From Ruminiclostridium sp. (GTDB taxonomy: Bacteria; Bacillota; Clostridia; DSM-8532), in NCBI GenBank assembly GCA_003535195.1, contig DOHN01000106.1, positions 16,904 to 23,952 of the forward strand: DNA of 7,049 bases, given 5' to 3'. Within the stretch, counting starts at the first letter, position 1, and every line of letters begins with the position of its first letter. A model generated the notes under the pieces. It worked only from the letters and a program-made list of their open reading frames with translations. It made no database searches and was not told the DNA's origin. The translations under genes were made by a program, and so were the position numbers. Below are positions 1 through 5,339 of the stretch, one piece after another.

Positions 1-44
1 TGGACTACCTGGTGGGCCGTTCCGACGACCCGGCCAGGCGGTAA
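1..44 (+). CDS. C-terminal end of an XRE-family regulator (partial)
   Basis: Only the last 13 complete codons lie in the window; they read DYLVGRSDDPARR and end in TAA at 42-44. The phrase (V/L)DYL(L/V)G.SD.P is the usual end of the XRE/cI-type helix-turn-helix domain, and the complete regulator at 1344-1754 carries almost the same phrase (VDYLLGISDEP). The gene is therefore probably a short phage-repressor-like DNA-binding protein whose body lies upstream of the window. It ends 22 bases before the HEXXH protein gene on the same strand, so the two are probably co-transcribed. The segment is much richer in G+C than what follows, which may mark a boundary. Identification rests on very few residues. 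Confidence 0.6.
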   Translation, partial: DYLVGRSDDPARR

Positions 45-66
45 ATCGCTTAGGAGGAAACCCATT

Positions 67-888
67 ATGAATCATGATTCTGAAAATAATTCCAACCCAG
101 CTTTAATTAAAATTATTAAAGATAATCCTAATCTTTTTACTTTATGGAATGATACTGAGCGTCAACTCCCCAATTGCTTCTTGCGGATAATGTATATGAA
201 CGACTACGCTCGAATTACTGGGGTTAATAGAGCCCAAACAAATTATGCTTTTTGTAAAATAGAACCTTTTTCCAATAACGTGGAAACTGATAAAGATTAT
301 TTAGCAACAATGGTAATTGCATCAGATGCACTTATAGCTGATATAGGACATGAACTGATGCATTTATACATACACAGTATTGGTTATCCTTTTATTGTGC
401 CAACTTATAAATATGGCGAAGTTTTAGATAACAGCGCCGAAATCCTCGAAATGGATAAACTGGCCACTCGTATCCATGATGTAACTGTTCACCCTATTAT
501 TGATAGAAATTTAACTACAATAAATTTATTTGACAATCAAGTATGGGAACGAATGTTCAGGAATCATTCAAACGAATTACAGAGTTATCTTAAAAATCCG
601 AATTATTTCAAGGACAAGAACTACATAGTAATTAGAACGATAGAATTACAACATCGGTTACCGCCGGAAATGTGGCAGCAGATAGAAACTATGTTTAAGG
701 AAAGACCCAGTTATCAGAGGCTCTTAGGTAAAATTAAACAATTACCATGTTTCCCTGACAATTTATCCCCGCAAAATGTTTATGAGTACATTACAAATAT
801 GTGGAAATATTATAGGATTAAACCTGAACAGTTAAATCTGGACTTAACGTTTAACAGTCCTCTTCTGCAGAAACCTCACTCCTCGTAA
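67..888 (+). CDS. HEXXH putative zinc metallopeptidase, ImmA/IrrE-like
   Basis: This 273-aa protein has a clear zinc-peptidase signature, HELMH, at residues 95-99 (H95, E96, H99). Another histidine follows at 103, and an acidic helix, NSAEILEMD, lies about 25 residues further on, where ImmA/IrrE-type proteases carry their third metal ligand (E125 or E128 would fit). There is no signal peptide or membrane segment, so it should be cytosolic. The ATG at 67 is preceded by AGGAGG at 52-57. It follows an XRE regulator by 22 bases. In mobile elements such as ICEBs1 the ImmA protease cleaves its neighbouring repressor ImmR, so a repressor-cleaving role is a reasonable inference. Sequence outside the motif is not one I recognise, and at 273 aa it is longer than a minimal ImmA domain; its C-terminal half (about 150-273) is unassigned. 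The 3' end overlaps the convergent 61-aa gene by 38 bases. Confidence 0.7.
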   Translation: MNHDSENNSNPALIKIIKDNPNLFTLWNDTERQLPNCFLRIMYMNDYARITGVNRAQTNYAFCKIEPFSNNVETDKDYLATMVIASDALIADIGHELMHLYIHSIGYPFIVPTYKYGEVLDNSAEILEMDKLATRIHDVTVHPIIDRNLTTINLFDNQVWERMFRNHSNELQSYLKNPNYFKDKNYIVIRTIELQHRLPPEMWQQIETMFKERPSYQRLLGKIKQLPCFPDNLSPQNVYEYITNMWKYYRIKPEQLNLDLTFNSPLLQKPHSS

Positions 889-1036
889 GGAACACCTCCG
901 TGTTCTCTCTAGGGGTACCAAACGTAATGCGGTCCGGATTCTGTCGCAAAACAGCATTCATTAACTCATTAAGTTTAAGTGTTGCAGGCTCCGGCTTGAT
1001 ATTATTTTGATCAGTTTTTTTAGGAGTATCATTCAT
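851..1036 (-). CDS. Small protein of unknown function (61 aa)
   Basis: I do not recognise this protein. The start at 1036 (MNDTPKK...) is preferred because AAGAAGG stands 7 bases upstream on the minus strand (1044-1050 region) and because it begins 5 bases after the stop of the XRE gene at 1041, giving a tight two-gene operon. The open frame extends upstream to 1156, but that would overlap the XRE gene by more than 100 bases. The N-terminal 20 residues are polar and lysine/asparagine-rich and probably disordered. The middle (LKLNELMNAVLRQNPDRI) looks helical, and the acidic tail ends in EEDC. It has no membrane segment. As the partner of a small XRE regulator it could be a cofactor or anti-repressor, but nothing in the sequence proves this. 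Its 3' end overlaps the convergent peptidase gene. Confidence 0.55.
   Translation of the reverse strand: MNDTPKKTDQNNIKPEPATLKLNELMNAVLRQNPDRITFGTPRENTEVFLTRSEVSAEEDC
889..906 (+). terminator. Hairpin directly after the HEXXH gene stop
   Basis: GAACAC (890-895) and GTGTTC (900-905) form a perfect 6-bp stem with a CTCC loop; G889-T906 can add a wobble pair. It begins at the base right after the TAA stop of the peptidase gene and is followed by TCTCTCT-like sequence rather than a real T run. It may be a weak terminator or a 3'-end stabiliser for the rightward transcript. It also lies inside the leftward 61-aa coding sequence, so it could be fortuitous. Confidence 0.35.
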
Positions 1037-1040
1037 GGAA

Positions 1041-1253
1041 TTACCTTCTTTCATATATATTTTCCGTTTCAGCCAGCAGTTCGCTGGCCGGAATACCAAA
1101 AAATTGTTCGAGACGTTTCTGAACTTTCCAGGATGGGTTGCGGTGGCCTGACTCAATATATTGATACATTCTTACTGAAATCTGTAAGGCATGTGCAACC
1201 TCTGTCTGCGATAGACTAAGATTTGTTCTTACATTCTGTAAATATTTTCGCAA
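1041..1253 (-). CDS. Small XRE-family helix-turn-helix regulator (70 aa, TTG start)
   Basis: Residues about 5-60 form a complete XRE/Cro-type five-helix DNA-binding domain: the recognition unit is LSLSQTEVAHALQISVRMYQ, followed by YIESGHRNPS and a closing LEQFFGIPASELL. The protein is essentially just the domain, as in Cro-like regulators. The start is TTG at 1253. A stop codon lies immediately upstream in frame, and the next in-frame ATG would remove half the HTH, while AGGGTG stands 8 bases before the TTG. It is transcribed away from the XRE gene at 1344 and followed by a 61-aa gene 5 bases downstream. A TTGACA promoter candidate lies at 1318-1323 (minus strand). The start codon falls within a possible mRNA hairpin (1240-1279), which with the TTG suggests low or controlled translation. 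Its role in the switch (repressor or anti-repressor) is inferred. Confidence 0.85.
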   Translation of the reverse strand: MRKYLQNVRTNLSLSQTEVAHALQISVRMYQYIESGHRNPSWKVQKRLEQFFGIPASELLAETENIYERR

Positions 1254-1279
1254 TTATATAACACCCTTTGCGAATATTT
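1240..1279 (-). promoter_or_regulatory. Possible translation-control hairpin over the TTG start
   Basis: Read on the minus strand, AAATATTCGCAA (1279-1268) can pair with TTGCGAA-AA-TATTT (1253-1240): 7 bp, a 2-base bulge, then 5 bp. The 14-base loop holds the AGGGTG ribosome-binding sequence, and the TTG start codon opens the 3' arm. The predicted transcript start near 1288 would include the whole hairpin. Alternatively the two TTGCGAA copies may be protein-binding half sites in DNA. The pairing is visible in the sequence; function is inferred. Confidence 0.4.
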
Positions 1280-1296
1280 CGTTCGATGTCTCAAAT
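1268..1296 (+). promoter_or_regulatory. Rightward promoter candidate with CGAA/TTCG palindrome
   Basis: TTGCGA (1268-1273) and TCAAAT (1291-1296) are 17 bases apart, with 4/6 matches at each box. The start point would fall near 1303, about 40 bases before the ATG of the 136-aa regulator. The region includes a second perfect short palindrome, CGAA-TAT-TTCG (1271-1281), placed over the -35 and upstream spacer. It overlaps the leftward -10 region, so the two promoters would compete. The box matches are weak. Confidence 0.35.
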
Positions 1297-1323
1297 GGTA
1301 TATGAACATTTTGTTCGTGTCAA
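1295..1323 (-). promoter_or_regulatory. Leftward promoter of the small XRE gene
   Basis: On the minus strand a perfect -35 TTGACA (1323-1318) is separated by 17 bases from TACCAT (1300-1295), 4 of 6 matches to TATAAT. Transcription would start near 1288, giving a leader of about 35 bases before the TTG at 1253. The spacer is almost filled by the palindrome at 1304-1316. Confidence 0.6.
1304..1316. promoter_or_regulatory. Operator-like palindrome GAAC-N5-GTTC
   Basis: GAACATTTTGTTC is a perfect inverted repeat with a 5-base AT spacer. It occupies the spacer of the leftward TTGACA promoter and lies just downstream of the rightward promoter candidate, so a bound regulator could influence both divergent genes. 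One or both neighbouring XRE proteins are the obvious candidates to bind it. Its half-site spacing is 5, not the 4 of a Bacillus-type LexA box. Confidence 0.55.
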
Positions 1324-1343
1324 TCCCTGAATGGTGGTTTTTT

Positions 1344-1754
1344 ATGTCGACTGTAGGAGAACGCCTTAAAACTTTAAGAAAACTAGGCAATTTTAAATTA
1401 GAAGAGCTGGCTTCTGCATTAAAGGTAACAACCAGATCTATTCAATACTATGAAAGTGACCAGCGCAATTTAGATAGTAAGCAGCTTATTGCACTTGCCA
1501 AGTTCTTTGATGTAAGTGTGGATTACCTCCTGGGAATTTCCGATGAGCCTAAGCCTATACCGAAAAAATCAGACCAGACTGATAAACAGCCTGGCCAAGT
1601 AGAAATGGATACACTATTAAACGAATTGAATGAGGAATCAGTAGCAGAATTAAAAAAATATGCCGAGTACATGAAAATCAGGCAGACGTTGGACAGCGGG
1701 AACGACGAAAGCTCCGCTGGATTGGATGGAGGAAAAGCCAGTAACAGTAAGTAA
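1344..1754 (+). CDS. XRE-family transcriptional regulator (136 aa)
   Basis: The N-terminal 65 residues are a textbook XRE/cI-type HTH domain: VGERLKTLRK, then the HTH KLEELASALKVTTRSIQYYE, then LIALAKFFDVSVDYLLG. After a Pro/Lys/Gln-rich linker (about 68-87) a helical segment (about 88-114, MDTLLNELNEESVAELKKYAEYMK) may serve for dimerisation, followed by a polar tail. The start at 1344 is chosen because GGTGG (1333-1337) lies 6 bases upstream and it begins right at the domain. An in-frame ATG at 1302 would add 14 hydrophobic residues, lacks an RBS and lies at the expected transcription start. It is divergent from the small XRE gene and ends 43 bases before the retron RNA repeat, so it may control the retron or simply read into it. 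It resembles phage and ICE repressors; the target is unknown. Confidence 0.85.
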   Translation: MSTVGERLKTLRKLGNFKLEELASALKVTTRSIQYYESDQRNLDSKQLIALAKFFDVSVDYLLGISDEPKPIPKKSDQTDKQPGQVEMDTLLNELNEESVAELKKYAEYMKIRQTLDSGNDESSAGLDGGKASNSK

Positions 1755-1759
1755 CAGTA
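1740..1759 (+). repeat. Tandem 10-bp direct repeat
   Basis: AGTAACAGTA occurs twice head to tail (1740-1749 and 1750-1759). It spans the stop codon of the 136-aa regulator gene (1752-1754) and ends just at the first base of the TTGAAA box proposed for the retron promoter. It may be a duplication scar or a pair of binding half sites. Confidence 0.7.
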
Positions 1760-1787
1760 TTGAAATTGCTAACAGCCTTGAGATAGA
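1760..1787 (+). promoter_or_regulatory. Weak promoter candidate for the retron RNA
   Basis: TTGAAA (1760-1765) stands 16 bases before GATAGA (1782-1787). The -35 is good and the -10 poor (3/6). A start near 1794 would coincide with the beginning of the candidate ncRNA repeat at 1798, which is the main argument for it. Read-through from the upstream regulator gene is the alternative. Confidence 0.3.
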
Positions 1788-1797
1788 GACATGGAAA

Positions 1798-1814
1798 TTA
1801 AGTATATGGGAGTA
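1798..1814 (+). repeat. Retron inverted repeat, a1 arm
   Basis: TTAAGTATATGGGAGTA is the exact reverse complement of 1937-1953, 122 bases downstream. In retrons this a1 arm lies 5' of the msr and pairs with a2 to present the branching guanosine to the reverse transcriptase. Confidence 0.85.
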
Positions 1815-1936
1815 AAGTAATTGATTTTTCGTTGTTGATCCTGCGACGATAATGGAATGGTTAGGGCAACGTGCCTTACTATTATTTATTTACTTCATCT
1901 TTATTCCTAGCTGCTCCTCGGCAATAAGTAGAATTA

Positions 1937-1953
1937 TACTCCCATATACTTAA
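1937..1953 (+). repeat. Retron inverted repeat, a2 arm
   Basis: TACTCCCATATACTTAA is the perfect partner of the a1 arm. It lies 3' of the msd and 19 bases before the RT start codon. The RBS AGGAG (1961-1965) lies just outside it and stays free in the folded RNA. Confidence 0.85.
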
Positions 1954-1972
1954 ATCTTTTAGGAGTACTTTA

Positions 1973-3559
1973 ATGAATACAGAGCTTAAAAGTTCAGATG
2001 AAGAACTGAAAAAGAAATTTTTTGCTTTAAAAAATAAGCATGATATTTGTGCTTTATTAGAAATAGACATAAAAACTTTAATATATATTTTATATCGGAA
2101 AATGCCAAGTACAAATTATTCAACATTCACTATTCAAAAAAGAAGTGGCGGCCTTAGAGTTATAAATGCTCCTTCAACAAGCCTTAGAATATTGCAGCAA
2201 AAATTAAACTACATCTTTCAACTCATAGGCATGATAGCACCTTGTGCTCATGGTTATATTAATGGGAAAAGTATTGTATCAAATGCTAAACCACATGCTA
2301 AAAAACGCTATGTTTTTAATTTAGATATTGAGGACTTTTTCCCTAGTATAAATTTTGGGCGAGTTCGAGGACTTTTTATGTCTTATCCTTATTATCTTCC
2401 CAAAGAAGCTGCCACTATATTAGCCCAAATATGCACTTATGAAAATGAGCTGCCGCAAGGTGCACCAACCTCTCCAATAATATCAAATATGATTTGTGTT
2501 AAGATGGATAAGCAATTAATGAAATTGGCTTATGATACAAAAAGTTATTATACCCGTTATGCAGATGATATGACGTTTTCAACAACTTTAAGAATGTTTC
2601 CCAGTGAATTAGCTTATAATAAAGCTTCCGGCGAAATAGTTGCCAGTTCTAGTCTGACAAAAGTAATTATAGATAACGGCTTTAAAATTAACAATTCTAA
2701 AATACGACTACAAAAATCGACCCAAAGTCAACAAGTTACCGGATTAACTATAAATCAAATGCCGAATGTTAAAAGAACCTATATACGTAATATAAGAGCA
2801 ATGCTACATAGCTGGGAAAAGTACGGATTGGATAAAGCCGAAGAGGAGTACTTAAGTAAATATAATTATAGGAATAAGGATTACATTAAACCATGTTTTC
2901 AGGATATTGTTAAAGGGAAAATCAATTTTGTGAAAATGGTGAAAAGTGAAGATAGCAAGGTTTTTCGGAATTTAGCTATTAAATATAATCAACTGGCAGG
3001 CAGCGGTTTCTCTGATTATACAATAAATCAACCAAGTGAAGAAATCCTCTTACAAATATATACAGAAGGTAAAAATACTGAACATATTGAGAAAGCCATA
3101 CATATTTTAGATAAAGACTTATCCGCATTGATTTATAATGGAAAAATTAAAATTGTAAATGGAGTAGAACATAGGAGCGGAGATCAACAACTAAAAACTA
3201 CATATGAAATAATGTCGAAAAGTAAAAACTCAAATAAATTCCTCTTTGTATGGGATTGTGACTCAAAAAATAAAATTAACTCTCTAGTTGAAGAGAATAA
3301 CTTCTTTAAGTTTGTTTTTGCTTCTAATACGGATAATACCAAAGTAGAAAAGGGTATAGAAAATTTGTATCCAGAATCACTTTTCACCCAAGATTTATAT
3401 TCTTTAGAAGAAACAAAAAATGATTATGGTGGAAAAAAATCTGAAGAAAAATTTGATAAATCAAAATTTTTAAACAAGATAAAAGAAGAAACAGATCCTT
3501 ATGTATTTGAAAATTTCAAACCTTTATTTCGAGAAATCAGGAATATTCTTGATATGTGA
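1973..3559 (+). CDS. Retron reverse transcriptase fused to a TOPRIM-like domain
   Basis: This 528-aa protein has the palm motifs and hallmarks of retron reverse transcriptases: the early FTIQKRSGGLRVINAP block (52-67), NAKPH (104-108, the NAXXH signature), motif A NLDIEDFFPSI (116-126), LPQGAPTSP (160-168), the catalytic YADD (196-199) and VTG (255-257), which contacts the msr RNA in known retrons. A thumb-like, lysine-rich region follows to about 345. Retron RTs usually end near 320-350 aa; here about 180 more residues hold a TOPRIM-like domain, with TEGK (364-367, catalytic E365) and FVWDCDSKNK (425-434, D428/D430), then NTDNTKVEKGIENLYPE. TOPRIM domains cut or nick nucleic acid with Mg2+. 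The usual separate effector is thus part of the RT, as in the class I recall as type I-C. The ATG at 1973 has AGGAG 7 bases upstream. The model is msDNA holding the nuclease inactive until phage infection disturbs it. Confidence 0.9.
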   Translation: MNTELKSSDEELKKKFFALKNKHDICALLEIDIKTLIYILYRKMPSTNYSTFTIQKRSGGLRVINAPSTSLRILQQKLNYIFQLIGMIAPCAHGYINGKSIVSNAKPHAKKRYVFNLDIEDFFPSINFGRVRGLFMSYPYYLPKEAATILAQICTYENELPQGAPTSPIISNMICVKMDKQLMKLAYDTKSYYTRYADDMTFSTTLRMFPSELAYNKASGEIVASSSLTKVIIDNGFKINNSKIRLQKSTQSQQVTGLTINQMPNVKRTYIRNIRAMLHSWEKYGLDKAEEEYLSKYNYRNKDYIKPCFQDIVKGKINFVKMVKSEDSKVFRNLAIKYNQLAGSGFSDYTINQPSEEILLQIYTEGKNTEHIEKAIHILDKDLSALIYNGKIKIVNGVEHRSGDQQLKTTYEIMSKSKNSNKFLFVWDCDSKNKINSLVEENNFFKFVFASNTDNTKVEKGIENLYPESLFTQDLYSLEETKNDYGGKKSEEKFDKSKFLNKIKEETDPYVFENFKPLFREIRNILDM

Positions 3560-3568
3560 TTGATCCGC

Positions 3569-3589
3569 AATCCCTTAAAATAGGGGATT
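3569..3589. terminator. Weak stem-loop between the convergent operons
   Basis: AATCCC (3569-3574) and GGGATT (3584-3589) form a 6-bp stem with a 9-base AT-rich loop, 10 bases past the RT stop. Neither strand has a proper T tract after it. A second small stem, TGAGG/CCTCA (3627-3631 / 3641-3645), lies just beyond the end of the ATPase gene. These are the only structures seen in the 91-base gap and may help end transcription from both sides. Confidence 0.3.
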
Positions 3590-3650
3590 ATCCTTCTTCA
3601 AACTGATATGGAGTTGTTATTCATCTTGAGGGTTCAATCACCTCAGCATA

Positions 3651-5339
3651 CTATGATTGCTTATGGAACTTATTTAATCCAGATGAGATATCAATAAAGT
3701 CCTGATCCGAAATTCCGTCAAGATGGTCTTTTGAGAGAAAAATGGTTTGAATTCCAATTTCTTCAGCAAGATTTACAATGGTTGGATAAACTTCTCGGAA
3801 AATTTCAATGCCCATGGGTTGATTTGCTGAGTCTATAATCAGGAGAGGCATATAAATAAAATCCTGAAAATCCCTTTTTAAATAATCAAACATGCATAAA
3901 TAAATAAGCATTTGAAGGTGAGTTTGCCTAGCCATACTACCTGGAATAAATCGTTCAACTCCCTCCTCTGTTTTATGACTCGCGAATAGACATAGCCTAA
4001 ACGGATCAAATTCTAAAGTAAAGTCAGTGTCATGGAGATCTTCAATGAGATGTTTTACCTTCAAATCACTCTTTAAATACAAATTTGTCAGCCGATTATT
4101 AAAAGCACTGATTTCTTTTTTATCAAATGCTGATTTTAATTCCTTTATCTCTCGCTTTAACTTTGAGGTCTCCCCACGTAGGGAGTCAAGCCTAGTATAA
4201 TCAACATTACGGTTCAAAATTGAAAAAATATGTTCTATTAAGCCAATTTTTTTAACAGCATCTTCATATGTGATTTCAGAAGCTTGGCCCTTTAGCATCA
4301 TAATCTGTTGATCAATTTTTCCCTTTTCTGTTTGGATCCCTCTTATTGCCTTCTGATAATCTGTCAGAGAAAGTATTATATTTTCTTCTTGAATCTCTTC
4401 AACTGTTTTTGTAATAAAATCAATATATTGTTTATAATCGTGATTTCCCTCAACAATAGAATTTAATATAGCTAACAACCGTTTAATACGCTCTTTTCGT
4501 TCCACCATATTATTTGCTTGGGATTGTATAAAAGAATACAATTTGATTTCTTCAGCAAGCGAAAATGAAGCTTTAGAAAGATAAACCAAATCTTTTGATT
4601 TAGTTTGTGCTGTTCGAGTATAAGAAGTCTGAAATTTTTTAAATGTAGAATAATCTTTTTCGTAATTACCGGTATATTTTAGCTGCAATTCTCTAAACAG
4701 TTTTTGGATTTGTAATAAACTACGCTCATATTCTTGGTAATCCTTAGTCAATTCATCTAATTCTTTCTCGCGTTGCTCCAGAAGGAGCTCTTTCTCATAG
4801 ATTTGCTCTATATTATTATAATTGAAGAAAAAATCCATGATATTGCTTACTCTAATTTGGTATTTTAATTCTCTAGCTTTAGTAAATACAACACTTAAAT
4901 CGCCTAAGCCTTTCTCTTCCATATAATTCAAGAAGTTAAACGATCTAAATGTTGGATTTTCGTCAAAAACTTTGCTGTAAACTTGAACGAAGTGATTATT
5001 AGGATTGGGAGTCAACATCAAGCAAATGTTATCTTTGTAAGTATCAGCACTTATTTCAGAATATGCGCTATCTTCTGTCCTGCGATAAAAATATTCACCG
5101 GAAATAGTTCGTTTTACCCAAAGAGTAGTTAAATTATTTGTTAAATACGCTTCAATACTATCAATATTATCCAGCCCCTGATATGTAAGATTTTCGCTGC
5201 TGCCTAATACATAATCAATAGCCTTAGTCAATGCAGTCTTTCCCACAGTGTTCATTCCATATATAAAAGTATGTTTTGAAAACTGATACTTTTGGCTATC
5301 GTCTCTATTATTAAAGAGCAGCGATTCTAGTTTAAACAT
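3651..5339 (-). CDS. SMC/RecN-like coiled-coil ATPase of an ABC-3C system
   Basis: This 562-aa protein is split like an SMC/RecN/Rad50-type ATPase. A Walker A motif, GMNTVGKT (28-35), lies near the N-terminus and a Walker B, PLLIID (498-503), near the C-terminus. Between them is a charged helical region with coiled-coil character (about 185-440). The segment PGSMARQTHLQMLIYL before Walker B stands where the ABC signature belongs, without an LSGGQ consensus. The usual Walker B glutamate is a serine (IIDSANQ), an unusual ATPase site. The start at 5339 is preferred: GAGGAGG lies 9 bases upstream, and it overlaps the preceding stop by 8 bases. The frame is open to 5375, adding 12 unlikely residues. 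As the last gene of a nuclease / small protein / ATPase operon it fits the ABC three-component conflict systems, where the ATPase senses or transmits invasion. An independent RecN/DUF-type ATPase is the alternative. Confidence 0.8.
   Translation of the reverse strand: MFKLESLLFNNRDDSQKYQFSKHTFIYGMNTVGKTALTKAIDYVLGSSENLTYQGLDNIDSIEAYLTNNLTTLWVKRTISGEYFYRRTEDSAYSEISADTYKDNICLMLTPNPNNHFVQVYSKVFDENPTFRSFNFLNYMEEKGLGDLSVVFTKARELKYQIRVSNIMDFFFNYNNIEQIYEKELLLEQREKELDELTKDYQEYERSLLQIQKLFRELQLKYTGNYEKDYSTFKKFQTSYTRTAQTKSKDLVYLSKASFSLAEEIKLYSFIQSQANNMVERKERIKRLLAILNSIVEGNHDYKQYIDFITKTVEEIQEENIILSLTDYQKAIRGIQTEKGKIDQQIMMLKGQASEITYEDAVKKIGLIEHIFSILNRNVDYTRLDSLRGETSKLKREIKELKSAFDKKEISAFNNRLTNLYLKSDLKVKHLIEDLHDTDFTLEFDPFRLCLFASHKTEEGVERFIPGSMARQTHLQMLIYLCMFDYLKRDFQDFIYMPLLIIDSANQPMGIEIFREVYPTIVNLAEEIGIQTIFLSKDHLDGISDQDFIDISSGLNKFHKQS

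Larger units (their letters stand above)
1798..1953 (+). ncRNA. Candidate retron msr-msd RNA
   Basis: This is the template/primer RNA that the adjacent reverse transcriptase should convert to msDNA. It is bounded by a perfect 17-bp inverted repeat (a1 1798-1814, a2 1937-1953) and ends 19 bases before the RT start, the standard retron layout. Between the arms are a 6-bp hairpin TCGTTG/CGACGA (1829-1849, 9-base loop, one G-U pair), a 7-bp hairpin TAGGGCA/TGCCTTA (1862-1878, ACG loop) and a third structure in which TTATT (1901-1905) pairs AATAA (1923-1927) around GCTG/CGGC (1910-1922). The first two hairpins are plausibly msr and the last the msd. That makes the reverse-transcribed part short, at most about 55-60 bases. 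The first unpaired G after a1 is G1817, a candidate branching guanosine. The msr/msd border and branch point are inferences; the repeat and hairpins are directly visible. Confidence 0.8.

Noticed and set aside
1007..1219. Rightward open frame of 70 codons
   Set aside because: It lies opposite the convincing XRE domain and the start of the 61-aa gene, has no RBS and no recognisable protein features.
1304..1316. LexA/SOS box of the Bacillus type
   Set aside because: The GAAC and GTTC half sites are 5 bases apart, whereas the CGAAC-N4-GTTCG consensus needs 4, and the left flanking C is missing.
1302..1343. Upstream start adding 14 residues to the 136-aa XRE regulator
   Set aside because: There is no RBS, the extra residues precede the domain and overlap the operator, while the ATG at 1344 has GGTGG at proper spacing.
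1798..1953. Riboswitch, T-box leader or group II intron RNA instead of a retron RNA
   Set aside because: The flanks pair perfectly over 17 bp and sit just before an RT with retron hallmarks. No T-box motif or intron domain V is seen, and the RT has no maturase or HNH region.
1882..2070. Leftward open frame of 62 codons across the retron RNA and RT start
   Set aside because: It is antisense to the structured ncRNA and the RT gene and consists of low-complexity residues, a shadow of AT-rich sequence.
3184..3387. Leftward open frame inside the RT-TOPRIM gene
   Set aside because: It is wholly antisense to the TOPRIM-like region, without RBS or protein signature.
3560..3650. Strong bidirectional rho-independent terminator
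   Set aside because: The stems found are only 5-6 bp and neither strand has the following T run, so only a weak structure is annotated.
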